Below, one piece after another: positions 1 through 7,076 of a DNA stretch of 64,000 nucleotides. Within the stretch, counting starts at the first letter, position 1; the number at the start of each line of letters is the position of its first letter. A program made the position numbers and the translations under genes. The stretch is from Bradyrhizobium jicamae (GTDB taxonomy: Bacteria; Pseudomonadota; Alphaproteobacteria; Rhizobiales; Xanthobacteraceae): the NCBI RefSeq assembly GCF_018130695.1, contig NZ_JAFCJX010000010.1, positions 186,001 to 250,000 of the forward strand, in the 5' to 3' direction. The notes beneath the pieces are model-generated. The model saw only the letters and a list, made by a program, of their open reading frames with translations. It searched no databases and was not told the DNA's origin.

Positions 1-330
1 AACTTCTACTCATTGCGCACGAGACCTCGGGTGCAAGTGAGCGCCCGGCTTTCCCTGCGCCCTCGATCTCGAGAGAGGGCGAAACGAGATGGAAACCTCG
101 GGCAAATCATGTCGCGAGAACGCGAAGCTGTATTCACACAATTGCTGTCATCGCCCGGCCAGCGCGCAATTGCGCGCAAGGACCGGGCGACCCAGTACGC
201 CGCGGCCTCTCGGTTCAAGCGCGACGGCCTCTGGAATACTGGATCACCCGCATGCGCGGGTGATGACACCGGCGACGCGGGTGATGACACCGGCGAGCTG
301 GCTCGTCCTTCCTGACGCAAAGCTTAATCC
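1..330. repeat. Repeat-rich left edge with hairpin and 21-bp tandem duplication
   Basis: I see no credible gene in the first 400 bases. The segment contains a 9-bp stem at 243-264 (ATCACCCGC, loop ATGC, GCGGGTGAT). It is followed by two tandem copies of a 21-bp unit starting GCGGGTGATGACACC at 256-276 and 277-297. Short open frames here are rich in Arg and Ser on both strands, as expected for non-coding high-GC DNA. Sequence of this style recurs between genes in Bradyrhizobium-type genomes, so I read it as part of a dispersed repeat. That last point is from general knowledge and was not checked. Confidence 0.5.
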
Positions 331-469
331 TCGCGCAGTCGTGACGCCTCGCCGCGACAAAATGCGGCGCGCGGCGCCACGCGAAACGGAACGGACCATG
401 GCCCGATCGCCTTGCAAAGCGTGCGTTTTGCGGCCATTTCTAGGTGGAACTGAGGTCCGATACCCCCTG

Positions 470-1513
470 ATGCTGCTGCTCGAGTCGCTTCCAACGGTCA
501 TAGGCGCTGCCGCCATCGCTCCCGCCTTGCTGATCCTGTGGCTGGTGATCGCGGCCGACGAGCGGCCCGGCCCGCCGATGCAGGTCTGGCTGGCCTTCGT
601 GCTGGGCGCGGCCTCGATCTCGCTGCTCGGCCTTGCGCGGGCGCCATTCAACGCCCTGCTCGCGATCCCCGGCAATCCCTGGATGACCGTGGCGCTGCGC
701 TCGGTGTTCGGCGTCGCCGCGCCCGAGGAGATCGTCAAGGTGCTGGTCATCGTCATCGTGACGGCGCGGGCGCGGCGACGCTTCGCCACCGACCCGATGG
801 ATGCCGTGGTCTATGGCGCGGCCGCCGGCCTCGGCTTTGCCGCTTACGAGAACCTCGCCTATCTCGTCCAGCACAAGGACATGTGGCGGGCGCTGGCGGC
901 ACTGCGCAGCGTGCTGACGGTGCCGTTTCACGGCGCGCTCGGCGTCATCGCCGGTGCGTATCTGGCGATCGCCCGCTCCGGCACCGCGCTCGGCGCCAAC
1001 CGCCACAACCGCGACTGGGCGCGGATCTCGAGCTGGGCACTGGTGCTGTTTGCGCCGATCGCGCTGCATGCCGCGTTCGACTTCCCGCTGCTGACGATGC
1101 AGCGCAATCCGGACCTCGGCTCGACGACGCGGCTGCTGCTCGGCTCGGCCAGCGTGCTGATCGGCTTCTCCTCGATCGGCTTTGCGATCCGCCTGGTCCG
1201 CCGCCTCGGCAAGCATCACGCGCCGCGCACTGAACTGGCGCGCGAGCGGCTCAGCCAGCTGCGACGGATGTGGGCGCTGCTGCTGCTCGGCGGCGGTGCG
1301 GGCTTTGCCGGCGTCGCCTTCCTGCTGACGTCGCTGCATCACTGGTACATCAATCCCGAGCGCAATGCCTCGTTCATCCTGGTCCCGATCGGAGTGACAT
1401 CGATCACCGTCGGCCTGTCGCTGCTGATCGCGACCACTGCGGTCTATCTGTTCGGACGCAAGCGGCTGCGCACGACATCGGAAGGCTTTTCGTCGGCGTC
1501 CGGCCAAGGCTAG
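470..1513 (+). CDS. PrsW-family glutamic-type intramembrane protease
   Basis: A 347-residue polytopic membrane protein with the conserved positions of the PrsW/CAAX-like glutamic intramembrane protease family: E86-E87-I-V-K90, E127 in AAYENLAY, H154 in PFHGALG and H200 in LHAAFDFP. These lie in or next to hydrophobic segments, as in the family, which cleaves membrane substrates such as anti-sigma factors. I chose the ATG at 470 because the hydrophobic protein starts there. An in-frame ATG at 398 would add a short tail without recognisable signal. The HdeD-like gene follows on the same strand 27 bp downstream. The substrate is unknown, and no anti-sigma factor gene lies next to it. Confidence 0.82.
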   Translation: MLLLESLPTVIGAAAIAPALLILWLVIAADERPGPPMQVWLAFVLGAASISLLGLARAPFNALLAIPGNPWMTVALRSVFGVAAPEEIVKVLVIVIVTARARRRFATDPMDAVVYGAAAGLGFAAYENLAYLVQHKDMWRALAALRSVLTVPFHGALGVIAGAYLAIARSGTALGANRHNRDWARISSWALVLFAPIALHAAFDFPLLTMQRNPDLGSTTRLLLGSASVLIGFSSIGFAIRLVRRLGKHHAPRTELARERLSQLRRMWALLLLGGGAGFAGVAFLLTSLHHWYINPERNASFILVPIGVTSITVGLSLLIATTAVYLFGRKRLRTTSEGFSSASGQG

Positions 1514-1540
1514 GCTGAACATCCAAAGGGAGATCTCGCG

Positions 1541-2113
1541 ATGACCCTTCCCCACGATCTCGACGACCTCAAAGCCAAGATGAGCGCCGCGGCGAAGGCG
1601 CACTGGAAGGCGTTCCTGTTCGAGGGCCTGCTGCTCGTCGTCCTCGGCATCGCCGCGATGATCGTGCCGCCGCTGGCGAGCCTCGCCGTCACCATCTTCC
1701 TCGGCTGGATGTTTTTGATCAGCGGCATCGGCGGCCTGATCGTCACCTATTGGGCGCGCAACATGCCGGGCTTCTGGTGGTCGCTGATCTCGGCCGCGCT
1801 CGCGGTGCTCGCCGGCATGCTGCTGCTGGCGCGGCCGATGCAGGCCGTGCTGACGCTGACCATCGTGGTCGGCGCCTATTTCCTCGCCGAGGGCGTCGCC
1901 AGCATCATGTATGCGCTGGAGCACCGCCGCGAATTGTCGAACCGCTGGTCGTGGCTCTTGATCGGCGGCCTCATGGACATCGTGATCGCGTTTTTCATCA
2001 TCGCCGGCCTCCCCGGCTCGGCGGAATGGGCGATCGGCTTGCTGGTCGGCATCAATTTGATGTTCGGCGGCGCCACCCTGATCGGTGTGGCCCTGGCGGC
2101 ACGCAACGGCTGA
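1541..2113 (+). CDS. HdeD/DUF308-family membrane protein
   Basis: This 190-residue protein starts with a soluble amphipathic stretch and then carries about six hydrophobic segments with the Gly-rich pattern of the HdeD (DUF308) family, for example FLGWMFLISGIGGLI. In enterobacteria HdeD is linked to acid resistance, but in alphaproteobacteria the role is not established. The start ATG has a purine-rich AAGGGAGA about 10 bases upstream. It probably shares a transcript with the PrsW-like gene. Only the family assignment is secure. Confidence 0.8.
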   Translation: MTLPHDLDDLKAKMSAAAKAHWKAFLFEGLLLVVLGIAAMIVPPLASLAVTIFLGWMFLISGIGGLIVTYWARNMPGFWWSLISAALAVLAGMLLLARPMQAVLTLTIVVGAYFLAEGVASIMYALEHRRELSNRWSWLLIGGLMDIVIAFFIIAGLPGSAEWAIGLLVGINLMFGGATLIGVALAARNG

Positions 2114-2139
2114 ATCGGTCGGGCCGGACCTTGCAGGGG

Positions 2140-2168
2140 GTGACAAGGCCGATTAGCTCCGCTATAGA
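2140..2168 (+). promoter_or_regulatory. Predicted sigma-70-type promoter of the DAHP synthase leader
   Basis: GTGACA at 2140-2145 and TATAGA at 2163-2168 are separated by 17 bases, the optimal sigma-70 spacing. A transcript would begin near 2175, only one or two bases before the leader ATG at 2177, so the leader ORF would be nearly leaderless. This is a reading of motifs; no start site has been measured. Confidence 0.6.
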
Positions 2169-2176
2169 GCCGCCCC

Positions 2177-2257
2177 ATGATCACCCGCGCCAACAGCTAT
2201 TTTTGGTATTTTACCTACGACAGCTCGCTGGCGGCAGGAGGATCGCGCTCAATCTGA
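2177..2257 (+). CDS. Leader peptide of the DAHP synthase attenuator (26 aa)
   Basis: A 26-codon ORF with residues 8-14 reading YFWYFTY: three Tyr, two Phe and one Trp in seven codons, far beyond chance in such a short frame. It ends with TGA at 2255-2257, about 27 bases before the terminator stem. The aromatic run lies just before the antiterminator arm, where a stalled ribosome would disturb the protector stem. Its job is most likely to sense charged aromatic tRNAs rather than to act as a stable peptide. A function in trans, as proposed for trp leader peptides in rhizobia, is possible but not shown here. Confidence 0.85.
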   Translation: MITRANSYFWYFTYDSSLAAGGSRSI

Positions 2258-2283
2258 AGAATTGCAGCACAAGTCCGAAACAA

Positions 2284-2307
2284 GCCGCCAGACCTGGCGG
2301 CTTTTTT
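2284..2307 (+). terminator. Intrinsic terminator of the attenuator
   Basis: GCCGCCA, loop GACC, TGGCGGC, then six T residues. It lies between the leader peptide and the DAHP synthase start, so it acts within the operon and not at its end. Confidence 0.85.
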
Positions 2308-2340
2308 ATTGCCGGCAGGTTTCAACCACAGGAGCCCGCC

Positions 2341-3426
2341 GTGTTGAGCACGACTGACGATCTCAGAATCAAGGAACTGAAAGAGCTGAGTACGCCCGCA
2401 GAAGTCATGGGCGAAATCCCGCGCACGCTGACCGCGACCAGGGTCGTGATGGGCGCGCGCAACGCGATCCACGCGATCCTGCATGGACAGGACGACCGGT
2501 TGCTGGTCGTGGTCGGCCCCTGCTCGGTGCACGATCCGGCCGCCGCGATCGATTATGCCGAGAAGCTCGCCACCTTGCGCGAGGAACTCGCTGATAAGCT
2601 CGAGATCGTGATGCGGGTCTATTTCGAGAAGCCGCGCACGACCGTGGGCTGGAAGGGCCTCATCAACGACCCCGACCTCGACGGCAGCTTCGACATCAAC
2701 AAGGGGCTGCGGCTGGCGCGCAATGTGCTGTCGGCGGTGAACAATCTCGGCCTGCCCGCCGGCGCCGAATTCCTCGACATGACCACGCCGCAATACATCG
2801 CGGACCTCGTGTCGTGGGCGGCCATCGGCGCGCGCACCACCGAGAGCCAGATCCATCGCGAGCTGGCCTCCGGCCTGTCCTGCCCGGTCGGCTTCAAGAA
2901 CGGCACCGACGGCAATGTCCGGATCGCGGCCGACGCGGTGAAATCGGCCTCGCATCCGCATCATTTCATGGCGGTGACCAAGGGCGGCAAGTCGGCGATT
3001 GCGGCCACCTCAGGCAATGAGGACTGCCACGTCATCCTGCGCGGCGGCCGCACGACGAATTACGATGCCGCCAGCGTCGATGCGGCGGCGAGCGAGCTCA
3101 GCCGCGCCGGCGTCTCGACGCGGCTGATGATCGACACCAGCCACGCTAATTCGAGCAAGAAGCCGGAGAACCAGCCGCTGGTCGCGGCTGACATTGCCCG
3201 CCAGATTTCAGGTGGCGAGCAGCGGATCGTCGGCGTGATGATCGAGAGCAACCTGGTCGCCGGCCGCCAGGACGTCGTGCCCGGCAAGCCGCTGACCTAC
3301 GGCCAGAGCATCACGGATGGCTGCATCGACTGGGCAACGACGGCGGAGGTGCTGAAGGGCCTGGCGGATGCCGTGGCCACGCGGCGTGCGGCAAGGCGCG
3401 GCGATTTGAAGGAGAAGTCGGCCTGA
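2341..3426 (+). CDS. aroG: 3-deoxy-7-phosphoheptulonate (DAHP) synthase, class I (AroG type)
   Basis: A 361-residue enzyme condensing phosphoenolpyruvate and erythrose 4-phosphate, the first step of the shikimate pathway. Family signatures are clear: GPCSVHDP at 59-66 with the metal-binding Cys61, KPRTTVGWKG near 97-106, a DTSHANSSKKP block and GVMIESNLVAGRQ near the C-terminus. The start is GTG at 2341, preceded by AGGAG; no better ATG exists. The attenuator with aromatic codons directly upstream fits control by end products. Which aromatic amino acid inhibits the enzyme cannot be told from sequence. Confidence 0.95.
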   Translation: MLSTTDDLRIKELKELSTPAEVMGEIPRTLTATRVVMGARNAIHAILHGQDDRLLVVVGPCSVHDPAAAIDYAEKLATLREELADKLEIVMRVYFEKPRTTVGWKGLINDPDLDGSFDINKGLRLARNVLSAVNNLGLPAGAEFLDMTTPQYIADLVSWAAIGARTTESQIHRELASGLSCPVGFKNGTDGNVRIAADAVKSASHPHHFMAVTKGGKSAIAATSGNEDCHVILRGGRTTNYDAASVDAAASELSRAGVSTRLMIDTSHANSSKKPENQPLVAADIARQISGGEQRIVGVMIESNLVAGRQDVVPGKPLTYGQSITDGCIDWATTAEVLKGLADAVATRRAARRGDLKEKSA

Positions 3427-3503
3427 CGCAGCCGGTCAGATTGAGCAATGGCGGCAGAGCGCACAGGACCGCGCTCCGCCCGCCTGAGACCGACGAACCG
3501 CTG

Positions 3504-3746
3504 CTAGCAGCCGCGGCAGATGCTCTTCAGCTTCTTGTCGAGGGCTGCGTCTTCCTTGTTGATCGGATCGTTCGGATTGGTGAGATTCTTCTCGCTCGGC
3601 ACGTCGCTGGGACGCGGCTGACGGTGACCGACCGGCGCCTGGATCGGGCCGGAATTTTTCTGCACGGACGACGAACCACCCTGGGCAAACGCCTCGGGCA
3701 CCCCGACCAGCGCCACCAGCGCCAGCGACAAAACGATCTTCCTCAT
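3504..3746 (-). CDS. Small secreted hypothetical protein (80 aa)
   Basis: An 80-residue protein with a typical signal peptide (MRKIVLSLALVALVGVPEAFAQ) and a short, polar, Pro/Asn/Lys-rich mature part ending in KSICRGC. It is the last of four same-strand genes after epmA, epmB and a 69-aa membrane protein. I do not recognise the family. The mature domain has two Cys residues at the C-terminus and no obvious catalytic motif, so it is probably periplasmic with unknown function. Confidence 0.6.
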   Translation of the reverse strand: MRKIVLSLALVALVGVPEAFAQGGSSSVQKNSGPIQAPVGHRQPRPSDVPSEKNLTNPNDPINKEDAALDKKLKSICRGC

Positions 3747-3766
3747 TTTCACCTCTCCCGCCTGTC

Positions 3767-3976
3767 CTACCGCGTCCGTTCCGGGACCTCGATGGTCGCG
3801 CAATTCCGACGTCCCTGCGCCGCGCAATCCTGCACCTTCCGTATATCGGCCATCGTGCCAAGTAACCAGATTCCTGCGGCCACAAGCACCGCAAAGAATC
3901 CGAACATCACCGCATTTTCGACCGCACGGTTGGCTTCGTCCTCCGGCTCCTTCGGTCCCTCCCCGCCCTCGGCCAT
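3767..3976 (-). CDS. Small single-pass membrane protein (69 aa), unknown function
   Basis: Starting at the ATG complementary to 3974-3976, this 69-residue ORF has an acidic N-terminus, one hydrophobic helix (AVMFGFFAVLVAAGIWLLG) and a Cys-containing tail (QDCAAQGRRNCATIEV). It begins 5 bases beyond the epmB stop codon, consistent with co-transcription. No family is recognised. The two Cys residues in the tail could form a disulfide if that side faces the periplasm. Confidence 0.5.
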   Translation of the reverse strand: MAEGGEGPKEPEDEANRAVENAVMFGFFAVLVAAGIWLLGTMADIRKVQDCAAQGRRNCATIEVPERTR

Positions 3977-3981
3977 GGCGT

Positions 3982-5067
3982 TCACGGCTTCGGCGGATAG
4001 AGATGAACGTCGCCGCAATAGTCGACGACACGATACTGCCGATCGCCCACGGCTTCACCGTCCCCGGACTGCGACAAATAGGATGGGCCGATCGGCGCCT
4101 TGCCGTGGCCGCCGGGGATATCCAGCACGTATTCGGGCTGGCACAGGCCGGAAACGCGCCCGCGCAGCGCCCGCATCAGTTCCTGCCCCTGTTCGATCGT
4201 GGTGCGCAGGTGCGCGGTGCCCGGCGCGAGGTCGCCGTGATGGAGGTAATAAGGCTTGATCCGGCACTCGACGAAGGCGCGCATCAGGGCCTCCAGCGTC
4301 ACGGCGTCGTCATTGACGCCGCGCAGCAGCACCGACTGGCTGACCAGGGGAATGCCGGCATCGGCGAGCCGCCCACAGGCCTCGCGCGCCGGGCCGGTCA
4401 GCTCGCGCGGATGGTTGGCATGAACGGCAATCCAGGTGGTCGCTCCCGTCACCTTCAGCGCCGCGATCGCGTCATCGCTGATCCGCATGGGATCGGCGAC
4501 GGGGACCCGGGTGTGAATGCGGATGATCTTGACGTGATCGATCGCAGCCAGGTCAGCCATGATCTCGGCGAGCCGCCGCGGCGACAGCATCAGGGGATCG
4601 CCGCCAGTTAGGATCACCTCCCAGATCTCGGGATGGGCGCGGATGTAGTCCAGCGCGCCGGCATAGGCGTCGTCCGACAGCGCGGTCGCCTTGCCCGGCC
4701 CGACCATCTCGCGGCGGAAGCAGAACCGGCAATACACTGCGCAGACATGAACCAGCTTGAACAGCACGCGATCGGGGTAGCGGTGCACGATGCCCGGCAC
4801 GGGCGAATGGGCGTCGTCGCCGATCGGGTCGGCGTTCTCGCCGGGCTGCTCGACGAGCTCATCGGCAGTCGGGATGAACTGTCGCGCGATCGGATCATCG
4901 GGGTCGGCGGTGTCGATCAGCGCGGCGATGTCAGGCGTGACCGCAACGGCGTAGCGCGCCGCGACCCGCTCAAGGTCGGCCAGCGCCGCTGCCGGCGCCA
5001 GGCCGGCATCGACCAGCTCGCGCGGCTGGCGCAAGGTCGCGGCCAGTTTGGGATCGATCCTGTTCAT
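3982..5067 (-). CDS. epmB: EF-P beta-lysylation protein EpmB (lysine 2,3-aminomutase-like)
   Basis: A 361-residue radical-SAM enzyme with the CxxxCxxC iron-sulfur motif as C109-AVY-C113-RF-C116, a GGDP motif (ILTGGDPLML) and the PLP-binding PGGHGK motif near the C-terminus. This is the KamA/YjeK layout. EpmB converts L-lysine to (R)-beta-lysine, which EpmA attaches to EF-P. The start at 5067 gives MNRIDPKL and overlaps the epmA stop by four bases. The neighbouring epmA and the divergent efp make the EF-P role much more likely than lysine catabolism. Confidence 0.92.
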   Translation of the reverse strand: MNRIDPKLAATLRQPRELVDAGLAPAAALADLERVAARYAVAVTPDIAALIDTADPDDPIARQFIPTADELVEQPGENADPIGDDAHSPVPGIVHRYPDRVLFKLVHVCAVYCRFCFRREMVGPGKATALSDDAYAGALDYIRAHPEIWEVILTGGDPLMLSPRRLAEIMADLAAIDHVKIIRIHTRVPVADPMRISDDAIAALKVTGATTWIAVHANHPRELTGPAREACGRLADAGIPLVSQSVLLRGVNDDAVTLEALMRAFVECRIKPYYLHHGDLAPGTAHLRTTIEQGQELMRALRGRVSGLCQPEYVLDIPGGHGKAPIGPSYLSQSGDGEAVGDRQYRVVDYCGDVHLYPPKP

Positions 5068-6116
5068 GCTTCTCCTGCAGGCGGTGTCCACACCACCTGG
5101 TCCACCCGCGGCGCCCCGCTCGCCAGCATCACCAGGCGATCGAAGCCGAGCGCGACGCCGCTCGCCTCGGGCATCTGCCCGACCGCAGCGAGGAAATCCT
5201 CATCCAGCGGATAGCGCTCACCATAACGCCGCGCCTTCTCGTCCATAGCAGCGGTGAAACGATGGCGCTGCTCGGCGGCGTCGGTCAATTCGCCAAAGCC
5301 GTTGGCGAGCTCGACGCCGCAGGCATAGACCTCGAACCGCTCGGCGACCCGCGGATCATCAGCCTTGGTCCGCGCCAGTGCGGCTTCGGGCGTCGGGTAT
5401 TCGAACAGCACGGTCAGCCGGCCCTGGCCGAGATGCGGCTCGACATGTTCCACCAGCACCTTGCTGAAGATGTCCGACCAGGTGTCGTCATCCGAAACCC
5501 GCACCCGCCCAGAGGCGGCCGCCGCCAGCGCGGCGCGGTCACCCTCGCCATCCCGGATCGTCGCCAGCAAATCGATGCCGGCAAAGCGCTCGAACGCGCC
5601 GGCGACTGTCAGCAGTTCCGGCTCGGCGAAGGGATCGGCGGTCCGCCCGCGGAACGAGAAGGTCCCGATTCCGGTCGCCTGGGCCGCATGGGCGATCACG
5701 ACGATGGTGTCGGCCATGATGGAATCGTAGGGCGCGTTGGCGCGGTACCATTCCAGCATCGTGAATTCGGGCAGATGCAAATCGCCGCGCTCGCGATCGC
5801 GGAACACCCGGGCGAACTCGTAGATTTTGGGCTCGCCGGCGGCGAGCAGCTTTTTGCAGGCGAACTCCGGCGAGGTCCGCAGGTAACGCGACGCGCGGGA
5901 GCCGTCGGCCCGGATCAGCTCGGTCCTGGGGGCATGGAGATGGGTCTCGTTGCCCGGCGACACCTGGAGCACGGAGGTCTCGACCTCGACAAAACCCTGC
6001 TCCTCGAACCACGCGCGCAACGCCTTGGTAATCGCACTTCGTGCCAGCAGGAACGGCCTGCGGTCGGCATAGCGCGCCGGACTCCACCATGGCGAGGCCT
6101 GGTTGGTCTCAGACAT
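5064..6116 (-). CDS. epmA: EF-P--lysine ligase EpmA (GenX/PoxA)
   Basis: About 350 residues, related to the catalytic core of class II lysyl-tRNA synthetase but without an anticodon-binding domain, which is diagnostic of EpmA/GenX. Visible class II features include [19 protein letters not shown], the [22 protein letters not shown] block and a C-terminal [12 protein letters not shown] motif 3. It ligates (R)-beta-lysine to the conserved Lys of EF-P. I prefer the ATG at 6116 (MSETNQ) over a TTG six bases upstream. The stop overlaps the epmB start (ATGA), indicating translational coupling. Confidence 0.93.
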   Translation of the reverse strand: MSETNQASPWWSPARYADRRPFLLARSAITKALRAWFEEQGFVEVETSVLQVSPGNETHLHAPRTELIRADGSRASRYLRTSPEFACKKLLAAGEPKIYEFARVFRDRERGDLHLPEFTMLEWYRANAPYDSIMADTIVVIAHAAQATGIGTFSFRGRTADPFAEPELLTVAGAFERFAGIDLLATIRDGEGDRAALAAAASGRVRVSDDDTWSDIFSKVLVEHVEPHLGQGRLTVLFEYPTPEAALARTKADDPRVAERFEVYACGVELANGFGELTDAAEQRHRFTAAMDEKARRYGERYPLDEDFLAAVGQMPEASGVALGFDRLVMLASGAPRVDQVVWTPPAGEA

Positions 6117-6469
6117 CAGCAACCTGTGTTGGCCTGCAAAGATTCATCATCAGATATCGACTCAATCCGTTTAGAAAGACGCCGCAACCCATTGAAATCA
6201 GGTCATTTGATGAGACCGAGGCTGCGATTCCAAGCTTGGCCGCCCGAAACCGTCCCTTCATGTCGAAAGACCTCGGCCTTGTCCATCGGCTGGACCCCGG
6301 CGGCACTGTACGGGGACCAGCTTCAGCGGTTGGCAAGTCGCCGAAACCCGCCGCAAAAGGCTGGCATCTCAGGGACAAATCAGTATGTTGCAGCCCGAAA
6401 TCGCCCCTCGGCCGACGGGCTGCGTCCTCCGGTTTGCGTCCCCGGCCGCCAAATTCAGGAAAACACCCT
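6117..6469. other. Intergenic region between divergent epmA and efp
   Basis: About 350 bases without a credible gene. An open frame runs in phase into efp but has no family-like composition before the efp start. The region must hold the promoters for both epmA-epmB and efp. I see AGGA at 6457-6460, which serves as the efp ribosome site, but no convincing operator or terminator. Confidence 0.5.
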
Positions 6470-7036
6470 TTGAAAGTCATCGCCAGTTCCATCCGCAAGG
6501 GCAACGTTATCGAGCAGGACGGCCGGCTCTACGTCGTCCTCTCCGCCGAAAACATCCATCCCGGCAAGGGCACCCCGGTCAGCCAGATCGAAATGCGTCG
6601 CATCGGCGACGGCGTGAAGGTCTCGGAGCGTTACAAGACCACCGATCAGGTCGAGAAGGCCACCGTCGAGGACCACAACTACAACTACCTCTATGAAGAT
6701 GGCGACGGCTTCCACTTCATGAACAACGACAATTACGACCAGGTCCAGGTCTCCAAGGAAATCGTCGGCTCCTCGGCACCGTATCTGCAGGAGAACATGA
6801 CGGTGAAGCTATCGATGCACGACGGCAATCCGGTCGCGATCCAGCTGCCGCAGCGGGTGACGCTGGAAGTCGTCGAGACCGAGCCCGTGACCAAGGGCCA
6901 GACTGCGTCGTCCTCCTACAAGCCGGCGGTGCTCTCCAACGGCATTCGCACCGGCGTTCCGCCGCACGTCTCAACCGGCACGCGCATCGTCGTGATGACG
7001 GAAGACGGTTCATATGTTGAACGCGCCAAGGACTAG
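6470..7036 (+). CDS. efp: Translation elongation factor P
   Basis: A 188-residue EF-P with all three domains and the loop HPGKGTP, whose Lys33 matches E. coli Lys34, the residue modified with beta-lysine. It relieves ribosome stalling on polyproline. The start is TTG at 6470, with AGGA nine bases upstream. No ATG or GTG gives the correct N-terminus ([13 protein letters not shown]). Divergent epmA and epmB encode the modifying enzymes, so the complete modification module is in one place. Confidence 0.95.
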   Translation: MKVIASSIRKGNVIEQDGRLYVVLSAENIHPGKGTPVSQIEMRRIGDGVKVSERYKTTDQVEKATVEDHNYNYLYEDGDGFHFMNNDNYDQVQVSKEIVGSSAPYLQENMTVKLSMHDGNPVAIQLPQRVTLEVVETEPVTKGQTASSSYKPAVLSNGIRTGVPPHVSTGTRIVVMTEDGSYVERAKD

Positions 7037-7076
7037 GCGCTAGGCTGCTGCGAGTCGGCATGGGCTGGGGGATGAA

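Larger units (their letters stand above)
2175..2310 (+). promoter_or_regulatory. Aromatic amino acid attenuator (leader RNA) of DAHP synthase
   Basis: Competing structures are visible. CTGGCGGC at 2228-2235 can pair perfectly with GCCGCCAG at 2284-2291 as an antiterminator. The same 2284-2290 arm otherwise pairs with 2295-2301 to form the terminator. GCCAACAGC at 2189-2197 can pair imperfectly (7 of 9) with 2227-2235 as a protector stem. The short ORF inside carries clustered Tyr, Phe and Trp codons. This is the layout of ribosome-mediated attenuation: stalling on aromatic codons when charged tRNA is scarce should free 2228-2235 and allow read-through into the downstream gene. The terminated product would be an RNA of about 130 nt. 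Confidence 0.85.

Noticed and set aside
89..469. N-terminal extension of the PrsW-like protein
   Set aside because: The extension reads through the repeat region, has no hydrophobic or conserved character, and better starts lie at 398 and 470.
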